Part shown: piece after piece, positions 7,110-13,467 of the stretch
Position numbering within the stretch: position 1 is the stretch's first letter
Layout of the letters: the number at the start of each line of letters is the position of its first letter
Assembly: GCA_014360745.1 (NCBI GenBank)
Contig: JACIWY010000038.1
Coordinates: forward strand, 1 to 14,344
Direction: 5' to 3'
DNA length: 14,344 bases
DNA from: Chloroflexota bacterium
GTDB taxonomy: Bacteria; Chloroflexota; Anaerolineae; UBA1429
Notes under the pieces: model-generated
The model's input: the letters and a program-made list of their open reading frames with translations, nothing else
Told to the model about the DNA's origin: nothing
Databases searched by the model: none
Program-made: the position numbers and the translations under genes

Positions 7110-8107
7110 GGGCAGTGCTGCCCTCTCGCCAGACGGGCTACCGTCATCGCGGCGGCGATGATGCTGCCTGGATCAGCGATGCCCCGGCCGGCGATGTCAA
7201 AGGCAGTGCCATGGGCGGTGGTGCCGCAATAGACAGGCAGCCCGACGAAAAGGGTCGCCCCTTCGGACATGGGCTGGAGTTTGCGGGCAATGTTGGCTTG
7301 GTCGTGATACATGGCCACTACGCCGTCATAGCGCCCGGCTAACGCCTGGACAAAGACCATATCCGCCGGGACAGGGCCTTGGGCGTCGATCCCCTCGGCG
7401 CGGGCTGCGGCGATCGCCGGGGCGATCTCGTCGAGCTCCTCGCGCCCGAACAAGCCTCCCTCCCCGCCGTGGACGTTCAAGGCGGCCACGGCGATGCGCG
7501 CCCGCGCGGGGTCCAGCGCGGTCAACACCCGATGTATGGCGCGGATATACTTGAGTATGCGCTCTTTTTGGATGTGATCCAGAATCCGGGCAAAAGCCAC
7601 GTGCTCGGCCACGGCGACGGTCCACACATCGCGCATCAAGCCCATCATGAGCGCATCGGGGCTGGCGGTCAGCGCAGCCAACCATTGCAACTCGTCCTGA
7701 AAATCATAGCCGGCACGATGAAAGGCCTCCTTGTTGAGCGGCGCTGAGACGACGGCATGAACTTGGCCCGCCGAGGCCAGCTCATAGGCCTGGCGCAAGC
7801 AGGCGGCGGCCGCGGCGCCGTAGATGGGGCTCAGCCGGCCCCATACGGCGGTGCCAATGCGGGCATCCGGTGGGCAGAGCACATCCACGGTCGGGTGGCT
7901 GAATTCCGCCTGGGCGACCCGATCTATGTTATGGAAGCGCAGGCCACTGGCAAGCACGCCATCGATCTGGGTCAGGACGGCGGGATCGGCGATGACCAGC
8001 GGCCGACACCGGGCCCACACTTCGGGGCGCGATAGGGCCTTGAGGATCAGCTCGGGGCCAATGCCGGCCGGGTCGCCCATGCAAAAGGCAACGATGGGAG
8101 CGCTCAT
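7103..8107 (-). CDS. PdxA-family 4-hydroxythreonine-4-phosphate dehydrogenase (PdxA2-like)
   Basis: NAD-dependent oxidative decarboxylase family protein of 334 residues, close to the 329 of E. coli PdxA. It opens with IVAFCMGDPAGIGPEL, the family signature, and carries the three metal-binding histidines at H169 (AEHVAF), H213 (NVHGGEGG) and H268 (MYHDQANI), nearly the same spacing as E. coli H166/H211/H266. I chose ATG 8107, preceded by AGGAGG at a spacing of 7-8 nt, over the longer frame that reaches 8188; that extension does not look like protein. The YHDQANIARK motif and the sugar-acid context favour the PdxA2 branch (four-carbon acid-sugar phosphate dehydrogenases) over vitamin B6 synthesis. 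No DUF1537 kinase partner is seen in the window, so this stays tentative. Confidence 0.9.
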   Translation of the reverse strand: MSAPIVAFCMGDPAGIGPELILKALSRPEVWARCRPLVIADPAVLTQIDGVLASGLRFHNIDRVAQAEFSHPTVDVLCPPDARIGTAVWGRLSPIYGAAAAACLRQAYELASAGQVHAVVSAPLNKEAFHRAGYDFQDELQWLAALTASPDALMMGLMRDVWTVAVAEHVAFARILDHIQKERILKYIRAIHRVLTALDPARARIAVAALNVHGGEGGLFGREELDEIAPAIAAARAEGIDAQGPVPADMVFVQALAGRYDGVVAMYHDQANIARKLQPMSEGATLFVGLPVYCGTTAHGTAFDIAGRGIADPGSIIAAAMTVARLARGQHCPY

Positions 8108-8172
8108 AGGGTCCCTCCTGAAACGGTCTTGGGCGGATTGTAGGGCGAGGAGGCGAGGTCGGCAAGTGGGCG

Positions 8173-8201
8173 TTGGCGTTTGCAACAAGGCGCCTTACAA
8201 T
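8173..8201 (+). promoter_or_regulatory. Candidate sigma-70-like promoter for URO-D-like copy 2
   Basis: TTGGCG (8173-8178) and TACAAT (8196-8201) are separated by exactly 17 nt, a good match to TTGACA/TATAAT. The predicted start of transcription lies about 40 nt before the ATG at 8247, leaving room for the GGGAGAGGA ribosome site at 8231-8239. Confidence 0.55.
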
Positions 8202-8246
8202 AAAGTGTGGATCGCACGAGTCACCCAAAAGGGAGAGGACGCCCGG

Positions 8247-9341
8247 ATGACCAAAGAAACTTTGAGCGGCCGAGAGCGGGTTCGACTTGCGTTGCGACAT
8301 CAAGAGACTGATCGCATTCCCATCGCTATGGTCTGTTCCGGCATCAACGCGCCGGCGCGGGCTACGCTGGCGGAGTATTTGCGTCGCGAGCGGGGGTTGA
8401 CGGTCGAAGCCTATCTGGAGCCGCTCATCGATGTAGTGCAGGTGGCGCCGCTTTATAGGGGACCCAAACTGGCTCCGGATGAGGATATCTGGGGTGTGCG
8501 GCGCAGACCGGTGAGCTATGGCTCGGGCAGCTATGACGAGATCTGCTATTATCCGTTGGCGAACGCCGAGACGATTGACGAGATACTCGCGCACCGCTGG
8601 CCCAGCACCGATTGGTTTGACTACGCCGTCCTGCCGGAGCGGATCGCGGCAGTGCAGGCGACGCGCGAACGGGCGATCCTCGTCGCCAATGGCAATATTT
8701 TCGAAAGCTCCTGGTATATGCGCGGCTTTGAGCGCATGTTCCTCGATTTTGTGCTTCACCCCGATCTGGCGCACGAGATTTTACGCCGCGTGGCCGATTT
8801 TTACGTGGCCCATTTTAACCGCATGCTGGCCGCTGCGCCGGGGCAGATCGATCTGGCCTTTACCGCCGACGACTTGGCCGGGCAGCAGGGGCCGCTCCTG
8901 TCGCACGAGATGTGGGAGACCTTTATCAAGCCGCAACACAAGCGCCTGAATGAAGCCATCCATCAGTTCGAGGGGGTGCATGTCATCTATCATTCGGACG
9001 GCGCGGTGCTGCCTTTTGTGGAGGGCCTCATCGATATGGGCATCGATGTGCTGCAAGCGTTGCAATTCAGCGCGCGGGGGATGGATCCTCGCGTGCTCAA
9101 GGCGCGTTTCGGCGATCAGCTCTGCTTCGAGGGGGGCGTGAGTGTGCAGACGACGCTGCCTTTCGGCAGCCCCGAAGAGGTGCGCGCCGAGGTGCGTGAG
9201 CTGATCGAGGTCTTAGGGCGGGGCGGAGGCTATATCCTGGGCCCTGCGCACAACATCCAGGCCGGCACGCCGCCGGAAAATATCGTGGCGATGTTTGACG
9301 CGGCCGCCGAGTATTACCCCTTTTGTCATTCGGGCGGTTGA
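8247..9341 (+). CDS. URO-D-like family protein (methyltransferase-type), copy 2
   Basis: A 364-residue member of the URO-D-like TIM-barrel superfamily and a distant paralogue of the gene at 2499-3626. It shares the opening GRERVRLALRHQETDRIPIAM, the motif H249-S-D-G, the GIDVLQALQ segment, FEGGV and the closing PPENIVAMFDAAAEY. As in copy 1, the zinc-binding HxC of MtaA-like enzymes is replaced by HxD, so it is probably neither HemE nor a standard CoM methyltransferase. ATG 8247 is chosen because family similarity begins right there and GGGAGAGGA lies about 7 nt upstream. It has its own promoter (8173-8201) and is convergent with the interrupted fucosidase. The reaction is unknown. Confidence 0.88.
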   Translation: MTKETLSGRERVRLALRHQETDRIPIAMVCSGINAPARATLAEYLRRERGLTVEAYLEPLIDVVQVAPLYRGPKLAPDEDIWGVRRRPVSYGSGSYDEICYYPLANAETIDEILAHRWPSTDWFDYAVLPERIAAVQATRERAILVANGNIFESSWYMRGFERMFLDFVLHPDLAHEILRRVADFYVAHFNRMLAAAPGQIDLAFTADDLAGQQGPLLSHEMWETFIKPQHKRLNEAIHQFEGVHVIYHSDGAVLPFVEGLIDMGIDVLQALQFSARGMDPRVLKARFGDQLCFEGGVSVQTTLPFGSPEEVRAEVRELIEVLGRGGGYILGPAHNIQAGTPPENIVAMFDAAAEYYPFCHSGG

Positions 9342-9364
9342 ACCCGTATCAATATCCCTGTCCA

Positions 9365-9380
9365 GTCGCCCTGCGGCGAC
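9365..9380. terminator. Hairpin between convergent URO-D-like and fucosidase genes
   Basis: A perfect 6-bp stem GTCGCC/GGCGAC with loop CTGC lies in the 84-bp gap between the two convergent stops. No T-run follows on either strand, so it is only a candidate bidirectional terminator or an mRNA 3'-end stabilising hairpin. Confidence 0.3.
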
Positions 9381-9425
9381 CGGGCCTCAGTCTGCGCGGG
9401 CGGGTTGGCAAAGGTTGCCGCGGTT

Positions 9426-10262
9426 TCAACCGCCAGATCCCGATCGCTCGAGTTCGAGCACCATGACCGTGTCAATGGGGTCGAGAGGCGTCGTTGGGCC
9501 CAAGATCACGGCCTCGTTGCCTGCGTCGAGCACCGGCAGAGCGTCGTGAGATGGGTCGCCGAGCAGGTAGGCGTTCTTGAGCCCGCGGCCCTGCAGGGGA
9601 ATGCGCAGCGCACCACCTTCCGGCCAGTCCAAAACATGTAGATAGAGTTTGCCCGGCCTGGCCGTGCTGCGGCACCAAGGCAGACCTTGAATCGGCCCCG
9701 GCCGCGTGCCGTATATCGCCTCGCCGTTCACCTCCAGCCAGCCGCCGATGCTCAACAACCGACCCACGCTTGGTTTGGGAATGGCCCCCTCGGCGGTGGG
9801 CCCCACGTTGAGCAGATAATTGCCCCCTTTGCTGGCGATATCTACCAATTTGCGCACCAAATTGGCCGCCGATTTCCAGTTATGGTCGTAGCTTTTATAG
9901 CCCCAGGTGTCGTTGATGGTTGCCGGGGTCTCCCAGTCGGCGTCGACGGCGACGTCGGGGATCCTGTTGTCGCCGGCCTCGGCATAATCCCCCAGCGCGT
10001 TGCCCAACCGCCCACTGACCAGGCAGTCGGGCTGTAAGGTATGCACCAGATCCAGTAACTCGCGTGACTGGCTCTCGCTGATCCCTTTGGGCGTGTCGAA
10101 CCAGATGAGGCAGATCGGGCCATAGTTGGTGAGCAGTTCACGCAGCTGAGGTTTGACATAATTCTCGATATAGCCGGCAAAATCCTTTTTGGATTCGTCA
10201 TAATCCCAAAAGTTGCCATCGCCATCAGGATGATGCCAATCCTGGGTTTGGAAGGAGTACAT
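9426..10262 (-). CDS. Alpha-L-fucosidase (GH29), C-terminal half of a gene split by an element
   Basis: C-terminal part of a GH29 alpha-L-fucosidase, which releases terminal L-fucose with retention of configuration. Host-derived sequence starts at QDWHHPDGDG. It contains LIWFDTPKG, where the Asp corresponds to the GH29 catalytic nucleophile, the GNYLLNVGPTAEG block typical of the family, and the C-terminal beta-sandwich. The first five to six codons, including the ATG at 10260-10262, come from the inserted element, and there is no clear Shine-Dalgarno. The ATG lies 8 nt after the recombinase stop, so read-through transcription and translational restart are possible. Alone it lacks the N-terminal half of the catalytic barrel (at 13865-14320) and is not expected to be active. 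Deleting the insertion restores one frame of 423 codons. Confidence 0.93.
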   Translation of the reverse strand: MYSFQTQDWHHPDGDGNFWDYDESKKDFAGYIENYVKPQLRELLTNYGPICLIWFDTPKGISESQSRELLDLVHTLQPDCLVSGRLGNALGDYAEAGDNRIPDVAVDADWETPATINDTWGYKSYDHNWKSAANLVRKLVDIASKGGNYLLNVGPTAEGAIPKPSVGRLLSIGGWLEVNGEAIYGTRPGPIQGLPWCRSTARPGKLYLHVLDWPEGGALRIPLQGRGLKNAYLLGDPSHDALPVLDAGNEAVILGPTTPLDPIDTVMVLELERSGSGG

Positions 10263-10271
10263 CTAGGTTAC
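10245..10271. other. Attachment-site junction at the recombinase end
   Basis: Host fucosidase sequence stops at the shared core GGT (10245-10247). Element sequence follows, with an inverted-repeat arm containing TAGGTTAC at 10264-10271 (longer arm 10259-10271). The recombinase stop codon (10271-10273) abuts this arm, a common arrangement in which the integrase gene ends at its own attachment site. Confidence 0.75.
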
Positions 10272-11671
10272 TACGCCAGCCAGTCGATGCGCGGGGCCTG
10301 GTCTGGCCAAACGACCACGCGGTCTATCAGTTGCGCGTACAGAGCGCGTAGGCCATCGGCGTCTAGCGCGGCCATGTTATCGGCGTGTGAGGACAGATCG
10401 TAGAGACGGCGCCGGAATGCCGTCTGGCGCTCAGCGGCGCGCCGTATGCGGTCGCGCTCCTCGGTGAGCGTGGTGCGGATTTTCGCCAAGTCCGCGCGGG
10501 TAGCGGCGAATTCGTCTCTCGTGGTGAGGCCGTCGAGGTATACGGTATAAGCGCGATCCCAACGCGACGCCACGGCAGATAGCCGACTCTCGATGGCGGT
10601 CAAGTCGTCGGCGCGGCCGTCGTCATCGGGCGGCTGCCAGGCGTCGGGGGCACTGAGTAGCCGATGCACAGCCTCAAATACCAGAGCCTCCAGGTCGTCG
10701 GCTACCACCGAATTGATCTCGCATTGCCGACCCGCGTAGTGTGAGTATTTGTTGCAGCGCAGGTAGCGGTAGTGGCGACCGTTTTTCTTGCTCGTGATGT
10801 ATCCCATGCCCCAGCCGAAGTCCGCACTGGCACAGGCTGGATAGGGCATAATAGGAGCGGTCTTGGGCGAAGTGGTAAGCGCGACGGGTTGTGCCCACAG
10901 CGCGCACGCGATCCCACAGGTCCAAGTCGACAATCGGCTCATGGGCCTGCACACGTCATTAGACAGCATTTTGCGCACGGTGCCATAGGACCATCGGCCA
11001 CCGCGCGGCGCGGATACGCCTTGGTCGTTCAGCCCGTGGATAATGGCCTGATAGCCCCAGCCCTCGGCACGGCGCTCGTACATCCAACGCACCCAGCGCG
11101 CCTCGTCGGGGTCGATCTGTAGCGGCTCGTCTTTGCTGATTTTGCGGTAGCCATAGGGCACACGGGCGCAGTTGTACAGCCCACGGCGGATGCGATGCGC
11201 CATACCCACCTGGGCGCGCCGCACCCGCGTCTCATTCTCAATCTGCGAGATGACGCCGGACAGCGCCTCGACTAGCAGGTGTGAATCGGCGCGCTGCACC
11301 TCGGTCGTCGGCTCTTGCGGCATGGCCAGGGCGAATATCTGGACGCGATGCTGGCGACAGAGCGCGGTGAGTTGTGCGCGTAGCGCATCGGTGCGCCAGA
11401 GGCGGTCATGGGCCACGGTGACAATGAGGTCGATCTGCTCTTGCTCAATGAGGGATACCAGGCGGGCATAGTCGGGGGAATCGCGGACGATCTCATGCAG
11501 CCAGCTATAATTGCGGCTGTGGCCCGCGACGCTCACCTCGGCCACAATCGGCCAGCCTCGGACGGCGCACACCTCACGGCATTTGGTGAGCTGGTCGTCC
11601 AGGCTGGCTTTGTTGGGGCCGGTTTGCTCCTCGGTGCTGACGGCGGCATAGACGCAGGCGCGGAAAGTCAT
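10271..11671 (-). CDS. Large serine recombinase (site-specific integrase), frame-damaged in the middle
   Basis: Large serine recombinase that would integrate and excise the element. Residues 1-150 form the resolvase domain: VYAAVSTEEQ with S12 as the predicted nucleophile, and AHDRLWR (89-93). IENETRVRRAQVG leads into the recombinase domain (GMAHRIRRGLYNCARVPYGYRKI), then a zinc-ribbon and coiled-coil C-terminus. Two oddities stand out. The usual Arg of YxRVS is Ala (A10). Residues about 240-287 read as nonsense in this frame, while another frame at 10952-10812 encodes the expected HEPIVDLDLWDRV and the first zinc-ribbon cysteines (LCQCG). The last two (LRC and RQC) are back in the main frame. 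A deletion near 10952 and a +1 in the C-run at 10809-10812 would explain this. The start overlaps the upstream gene as ATGA. Confidence 0.9.
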   Translation of the reverse strand: MTFRACVYAAVSTEEQTGPNKASLDDQLTKCREVCAVRGWPIVAEVSVAGHSRNYSWLHEIVRDSPDYARLVSLIEQEQIDLIVTVAHDRLWRTDALRAQLTALCRQHRVQIFALAMPQEPTTEVQRADSHLLVEALSGVISQIENETRVRRAQVGMAHRIRRGLYNCARVPYGYRKISKDEPLQIDPDEARWVRWMYERRAEGWGYQAIIHGLNDQGVSAPRGGRWSYGTVRKMLSNDVCRPMSRLSTWTCGIACALWAQPVALTTSPKTAPIMPYPACASADFGWGMGYITSKKNGRHYRYLRCNKYSHYAGRQCEINSVVADDLEALVFEAVHRLLSAPDAWQPPDDDGRADDLTAIESRLSAVASRWDRAYTVYLDGLTTRDEFAATRADLAKIRTTLTEERDRIRRAAERQTAFRRRLYDLSSHADNMAALDADGLRALYAQLIDRVVVWPDQAPRIDWLA

Positions 11672-12183
11672 TCGATGATGGCGACATTCTCAAAGCGAAC
11701 ACTCACCGAGCCGAGCAGAGAGACAACGCTCTTTATGTCGCCCTGCCAGACGATCTCGGCATCCTTGTTGTACTTGAGAACGTCCTCTTTAGGAATCCTG
11801 ATGTAGCAGTCTTGGACGCTAAACAGCGCGTTGGGCGGGTCCATATCTATAAGCAACTCGCCGTTGGCCTTGACCTCCTCGATCCAACCAGACCATTCGA
11901 CGCGCAGGCCCACGAGCGTTTTGGCGTAGTTGTCCCACTGGGCGTCGGTCATGGCCTCGCGCTTTTCGCGTATCTCAGCATAGGTAATCGGGTCGATTGG
12001 CTTGGGCGTATTTGTTGGCTTGGGCGTATTTGTGGGCCTAGGTGTGCGCGTGGGCCTGTCGGTAGATGGGCTGCTCGCCGTTGTCGTCTCGCCGTCGCCG
12101 CCCAACGATGCGATGATGCCGATGACCACGCAGAGGAACAAGAGCCCAAGCACGCCAAAGAGCGCGATTTTCTTTTTGCTCAC
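11668..12183 (-). CDS. Membrane-anchored protein with Thr/Pro-rich linker and possible OB-fold domain
   Basis: A 171-residue protein with three parts. Residues 5-27 are a lysine-preceded hydrophobic helix (membrane anchor; no lipobox cysteine). Residues about 33-65 are a Thr/Pro/Ser linker with TNTPKP repeats. Residues about 66-171 are a soluble, presumably extracytoplasmic domain of beta-rich sequence (VGLRVEWSGWIEEV, LLIDMD, AEIVWQGDIKSV, SVSVRFENV) whose pattern resembles OB-fold 'tRNA_anti-like' domains. The start is GTG 12183 with AGGAGG at 12191-12196, 7 nt upstream. Its stop overlaps the recombinase start (ATGA at 11668-11671), indicating translational coupling. TP-rich linkers of this style are common in Chloroflexota envelope proteins. 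Function is unknown; it is either cargo or part of element maintenance. Confidence 0.82.
   Translation of the reverse strand: MSKKKIALFGVLGLLFLCVVIGIIASLGGDGETTTASSPSTDRPTRTPRPTNTPKPTNTPKPIDPITYAEIREKREAMTDAQWDNYAKTLVGLRVEWSGWIEEVKANGELLIDMDPPNALFSVQDCYIRIPKEDVLKYNKDAEIVWQGDIKSVVSLLGSVSVRFENVAIIE
12001..12054. repeat. Three tandem 18-bp repeats coding the TNTPKP linker
   Basis: Three consecutive 18-bp units (12001-12018, 12019-12036, 12037-12054). The first two are nearly identical and the third is diverged. On the minus strand they encode six-residue units of TNTPKP / TRTPRP type. Because the unit is a multiple of three, slippage would change linker length without changing frame. Confidence 0.75.
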
Positions 12184-12211
12184 GTTCTACCCTCCTGGGG
12201 CGATGTGTGCG

Positions 12212-12340
12212 CTACGGGTATATGTGACCTAGCGCCGTTGCGACGATGCCATAGATGAGCGACGCCACACCGGCGATGAGTCCGAACGTTGTCAGCACGG
12301 CGCACCAAACGTAAAGGATGCGCCAAAGTGTGCGGAACAT
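12212..12340 (-). CDS. Small membrane protein, 42 residues
   Basis: Short gene with ATG at 12338-12340 and stop at 12212-12214. The product opens MFRTLWRILYVWCAVLTTFG and continues as one long hydrophobic stretch (about residues 8-38) with Gly and Ala, ending GHIYP: a single or tightly hairpinned membrane helix. It has a good ribosome site (AAGGAAC, about 6 nt upstream) and ends 28 nt before the GTG of the membrane-anchored protein gene on the same strand, so the two are probably co-transcribed with the recombinase. It may be a holin-like, toxin-like or accessory protein, but nothing in the sequence decides between these. Function unknown. Confidence 0.6.
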   Translation of the reverse strand: MFRTLWRILYVWCAVLTTFGLIAGVASLIYGIVATALGHIYP

Positions 12341-12353
12341 TATGCGTTCCTTA

Positions 12354-12381
12354 ATGTTACAATTATTACATGGTAACTCAA
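12354..12381 (-). promoter_or_regulatory. Weak candidate promoter upstream of the 42-residue membrane protein gene
   Basis: Minus-strand TTGAGT (12376-12381) and TAACAT (12354-12359) with 16-nt spacing lie in an AT-rich patch of otherwise GC-rich DNA. A GTTAC/GTAAC inverted repeat spans the same patch. The implied leader would be very short and would cut into the ribosome site, so the exact -10 is doubtful, although the AT-rich patch itself is conspicuous. Confidence 0.25.
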
Positions 12382-12384
12382 ATG

Positions 12385-12597
12385 TCAGGAATTGGTCCGG
12401 GATTGGTCACCAAGCCGGGATATAATGGCTGGTAGCTTGTTGATACGCTTGACGACAGGCGTACCGGCCAGCAGAATCAGCACAAACGTTCCGCTCACAT
12501 CCCAGAAAGGTGCAACGATGCGCAAGCGACGACTGTCAAAGACGGACTGTATATTACTACGAACTTTGGCCGATATACTCTGTATTATCGCTGCCAA
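12385..12597 (-). CDS. Possible small membrane protein, 70 residues
   Basis: Open frame of 70 residues starting at TTG 12597, seven nt after the repressor stop and in the same frame. Residues about 27-49 (IVAPFWDVSGTFVLILLAGTPVV) form a plausible membrane helix flanked by basic residues (DSRRLR, KRINK). No clear ribosome site is seen and the start is uncertain; the part before the helix may not be translated. It could be a real accessory membrane protein of the element or a remnant. No family is recognised. Confidence 0.3.
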   Translation of the reverse strand: MAAIIQSISAKVRSNIQSVFDSRRLRIVAPFWDVSGTFVLILLAGTPVVKRINKLPAIISRLGDQSRTNS

Positions 12598-12603
12598 GCT
12601 GCG

Positions 12604-12947
12604 TCAACCAGCGGAACCCTGAGCCTGCTTATAGCCGGCACGCAAGCTCTCTAGAATCACAACGCGCGTGTCTTTTGTACAGCCGCGATATAGGGCCACT
12701 ATCTCTATTTCGTCTGGCGCTAGGCTGTCCTTGTCGGGCATTTCAAGAAACCAACCTACGGGCTTACGCAACACTGCGGGTAGATTAGCAAGCACGTCAA
12801 CAGGCAGCATCCTATCGCCGCGCTCCCAGTTGCCATAAGCGCCACTGGTTACACCCAATCAGCAACATCCTGTTGCTCCATGCCCGTTTCCTCACGGGCC
12901 TCCCGCATTCTGTTGCCTACCCGCAAAGCGAATCTGTTGCGTGCCAT
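12604..12947 (-). pseudogene. Cro/C1-type (XRE) HTH repressor gene with a single-base frameshift
   Basis: Regulator of the lambda-repressor-like HTH family. From ATG 12947 (Shine-Dalgarno GAGGTG 5-6 nt upstream) the frame gives MARNRFALRVGNRMREAREE, then TGMEQQDVADWV and a stop. A second frame continues with GVTSGAYGNWERGDRMLPVD, then LANLPAVLRKPVGWFLEMPD and a C-terminal tail ending AGYKQAQGSAG. Placed end to end they make a complete five-helix XRE domain (helices 2-3 being QQDVAD..GVTSGAYGNWERG). One missing base in the GCTGATTGGG region (near 12861) explains the break. If repaired the protein would be about 114 residues. It faces a palindromic operator (12979-12995), as expected for an autoregulated repressor. 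The break means the element is probably derepressed, unless the sequence has an error. Confidence 0.8.
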
Positions 12948-12957
12948 CTATCACCTC

Positions 12958-12999
12958 GTTAGATATAGATCACAATATGTTAGAATGTATCTAACGCAA
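12958..12999. promoter_or_regulatory. Palindromic operator and divergent promoter region of the element
   Basis: A perfect palindrome GTTAGA-ATGTA-TCTAAC (12979-12995) lies between the divergent repressor gene and the plus-strand genes. A further GTTAGATA half-site at 12958-12965 pairs exactly with TATCTAAC at 12988-12995. On the minus strand TTGCGT (12994-12999) and TATTGT (12972-12977), spaced 16 nt, fit a repressor-gene promoter, and the palindrome fills the spacer between them. This is the arrangement of an autoregulated Cro/C1-type control region. Plus-strand TAGAAT (12981-12986) could serve as -10 for the rightward genes. Confidence 0.6.
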
Positions 13000-13016
13000 C
13001 GGGGCGCAGGTTTCTT

Positions 13017-13248
13017 TTGTCCCGCAAACCACGAAACGAGAGATTCTAGGCAACACAGAGATATACGTAGGGGCTAGGGTTTCGCCTGAGGTGGCGGCCA
13101 AGCTGGAACGACTGGCAGAGCAGGCGCAACGCAGCAAGAGCGACGTGATCCGCCTGCTCATCTGCTCATCGAGAACGCCACGCCGGACGACTTGATACCG
13201 GCAAGCCTGAGAGAGCAGACGCGCAATAATGTAGAGGAGGCGCAATGA
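13017..13248 (+). pseudogene. Ribbon-helix-helix (CopG/Arc-like) gene broken by an 8-bp duplication
   Basis: Small DNA-binding protein gene. One frame reads EIYVGARVSPEVAAKLERLA, then EQAQRSKSDVIRLLI: a beta strand followed by the two helices of a ribbon-helix-helix fold. It is then thrown out of frame by a perfect tandem duplication of CTGCTCAT (13154-13161 and 13162-13169) and stops soon after. Removing one copy restores ENATPDDLIPASLREQ and a tail ending NNVEEAQ, with a stop at 13246-13248 that overlaps the next ATG (ATGA). No start codon is in frame at the 5' end; a TTG at 13017 opening SRKPRNER in another frame hints at a further indel. Probable element regulator or antitoxin-like gene, now inactive. 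Confidence 0.65.
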
Positions 13249-13467
13249 GCTACACCATCTCGCAGACGACGATCTGCAGCGAGTGCACGGAGCAGCGCGC
13301 GTGCGGTCGTGGCGATGCTGCACGAACAGGGATTCGACGTGCAGTTCGGGGCACACACGGACATACCGCTCGGTGACGCGGCCTTTTCGAAAGCATTTTT
13401 GGACGCCTGCAACGAGACGGCAATGCGGATTCCGGCGCGGCTGAGGGTGCGGGAGGCGGCGCAATGA
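13245..13467 (+). pseudogene. Small unknown gene with shifted frames
   Basis: The ATG at 13245 overlaps the stop of the RHH gene and starts MSYTIS, but this frame soon looks unlike protein and stops. The last part is convincingly coding in another frame: AVVAMLHEQGFDVQFG, then AHTDIPLGDAAFSKAF, LDACNETAMRIPARLR and EAAQ, with a stop at 13465-13467 that again overlaps the next ATG as ATGA. A third frame carries LADDDLQRVHGAA between them. One or two small indels between 13260 and 13310 would join the parts into a protein of about 70 residues. No family is recognised. The ATGA overlaps on both sides indicate a former tightly coupled operon. Confidence 0.45.
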
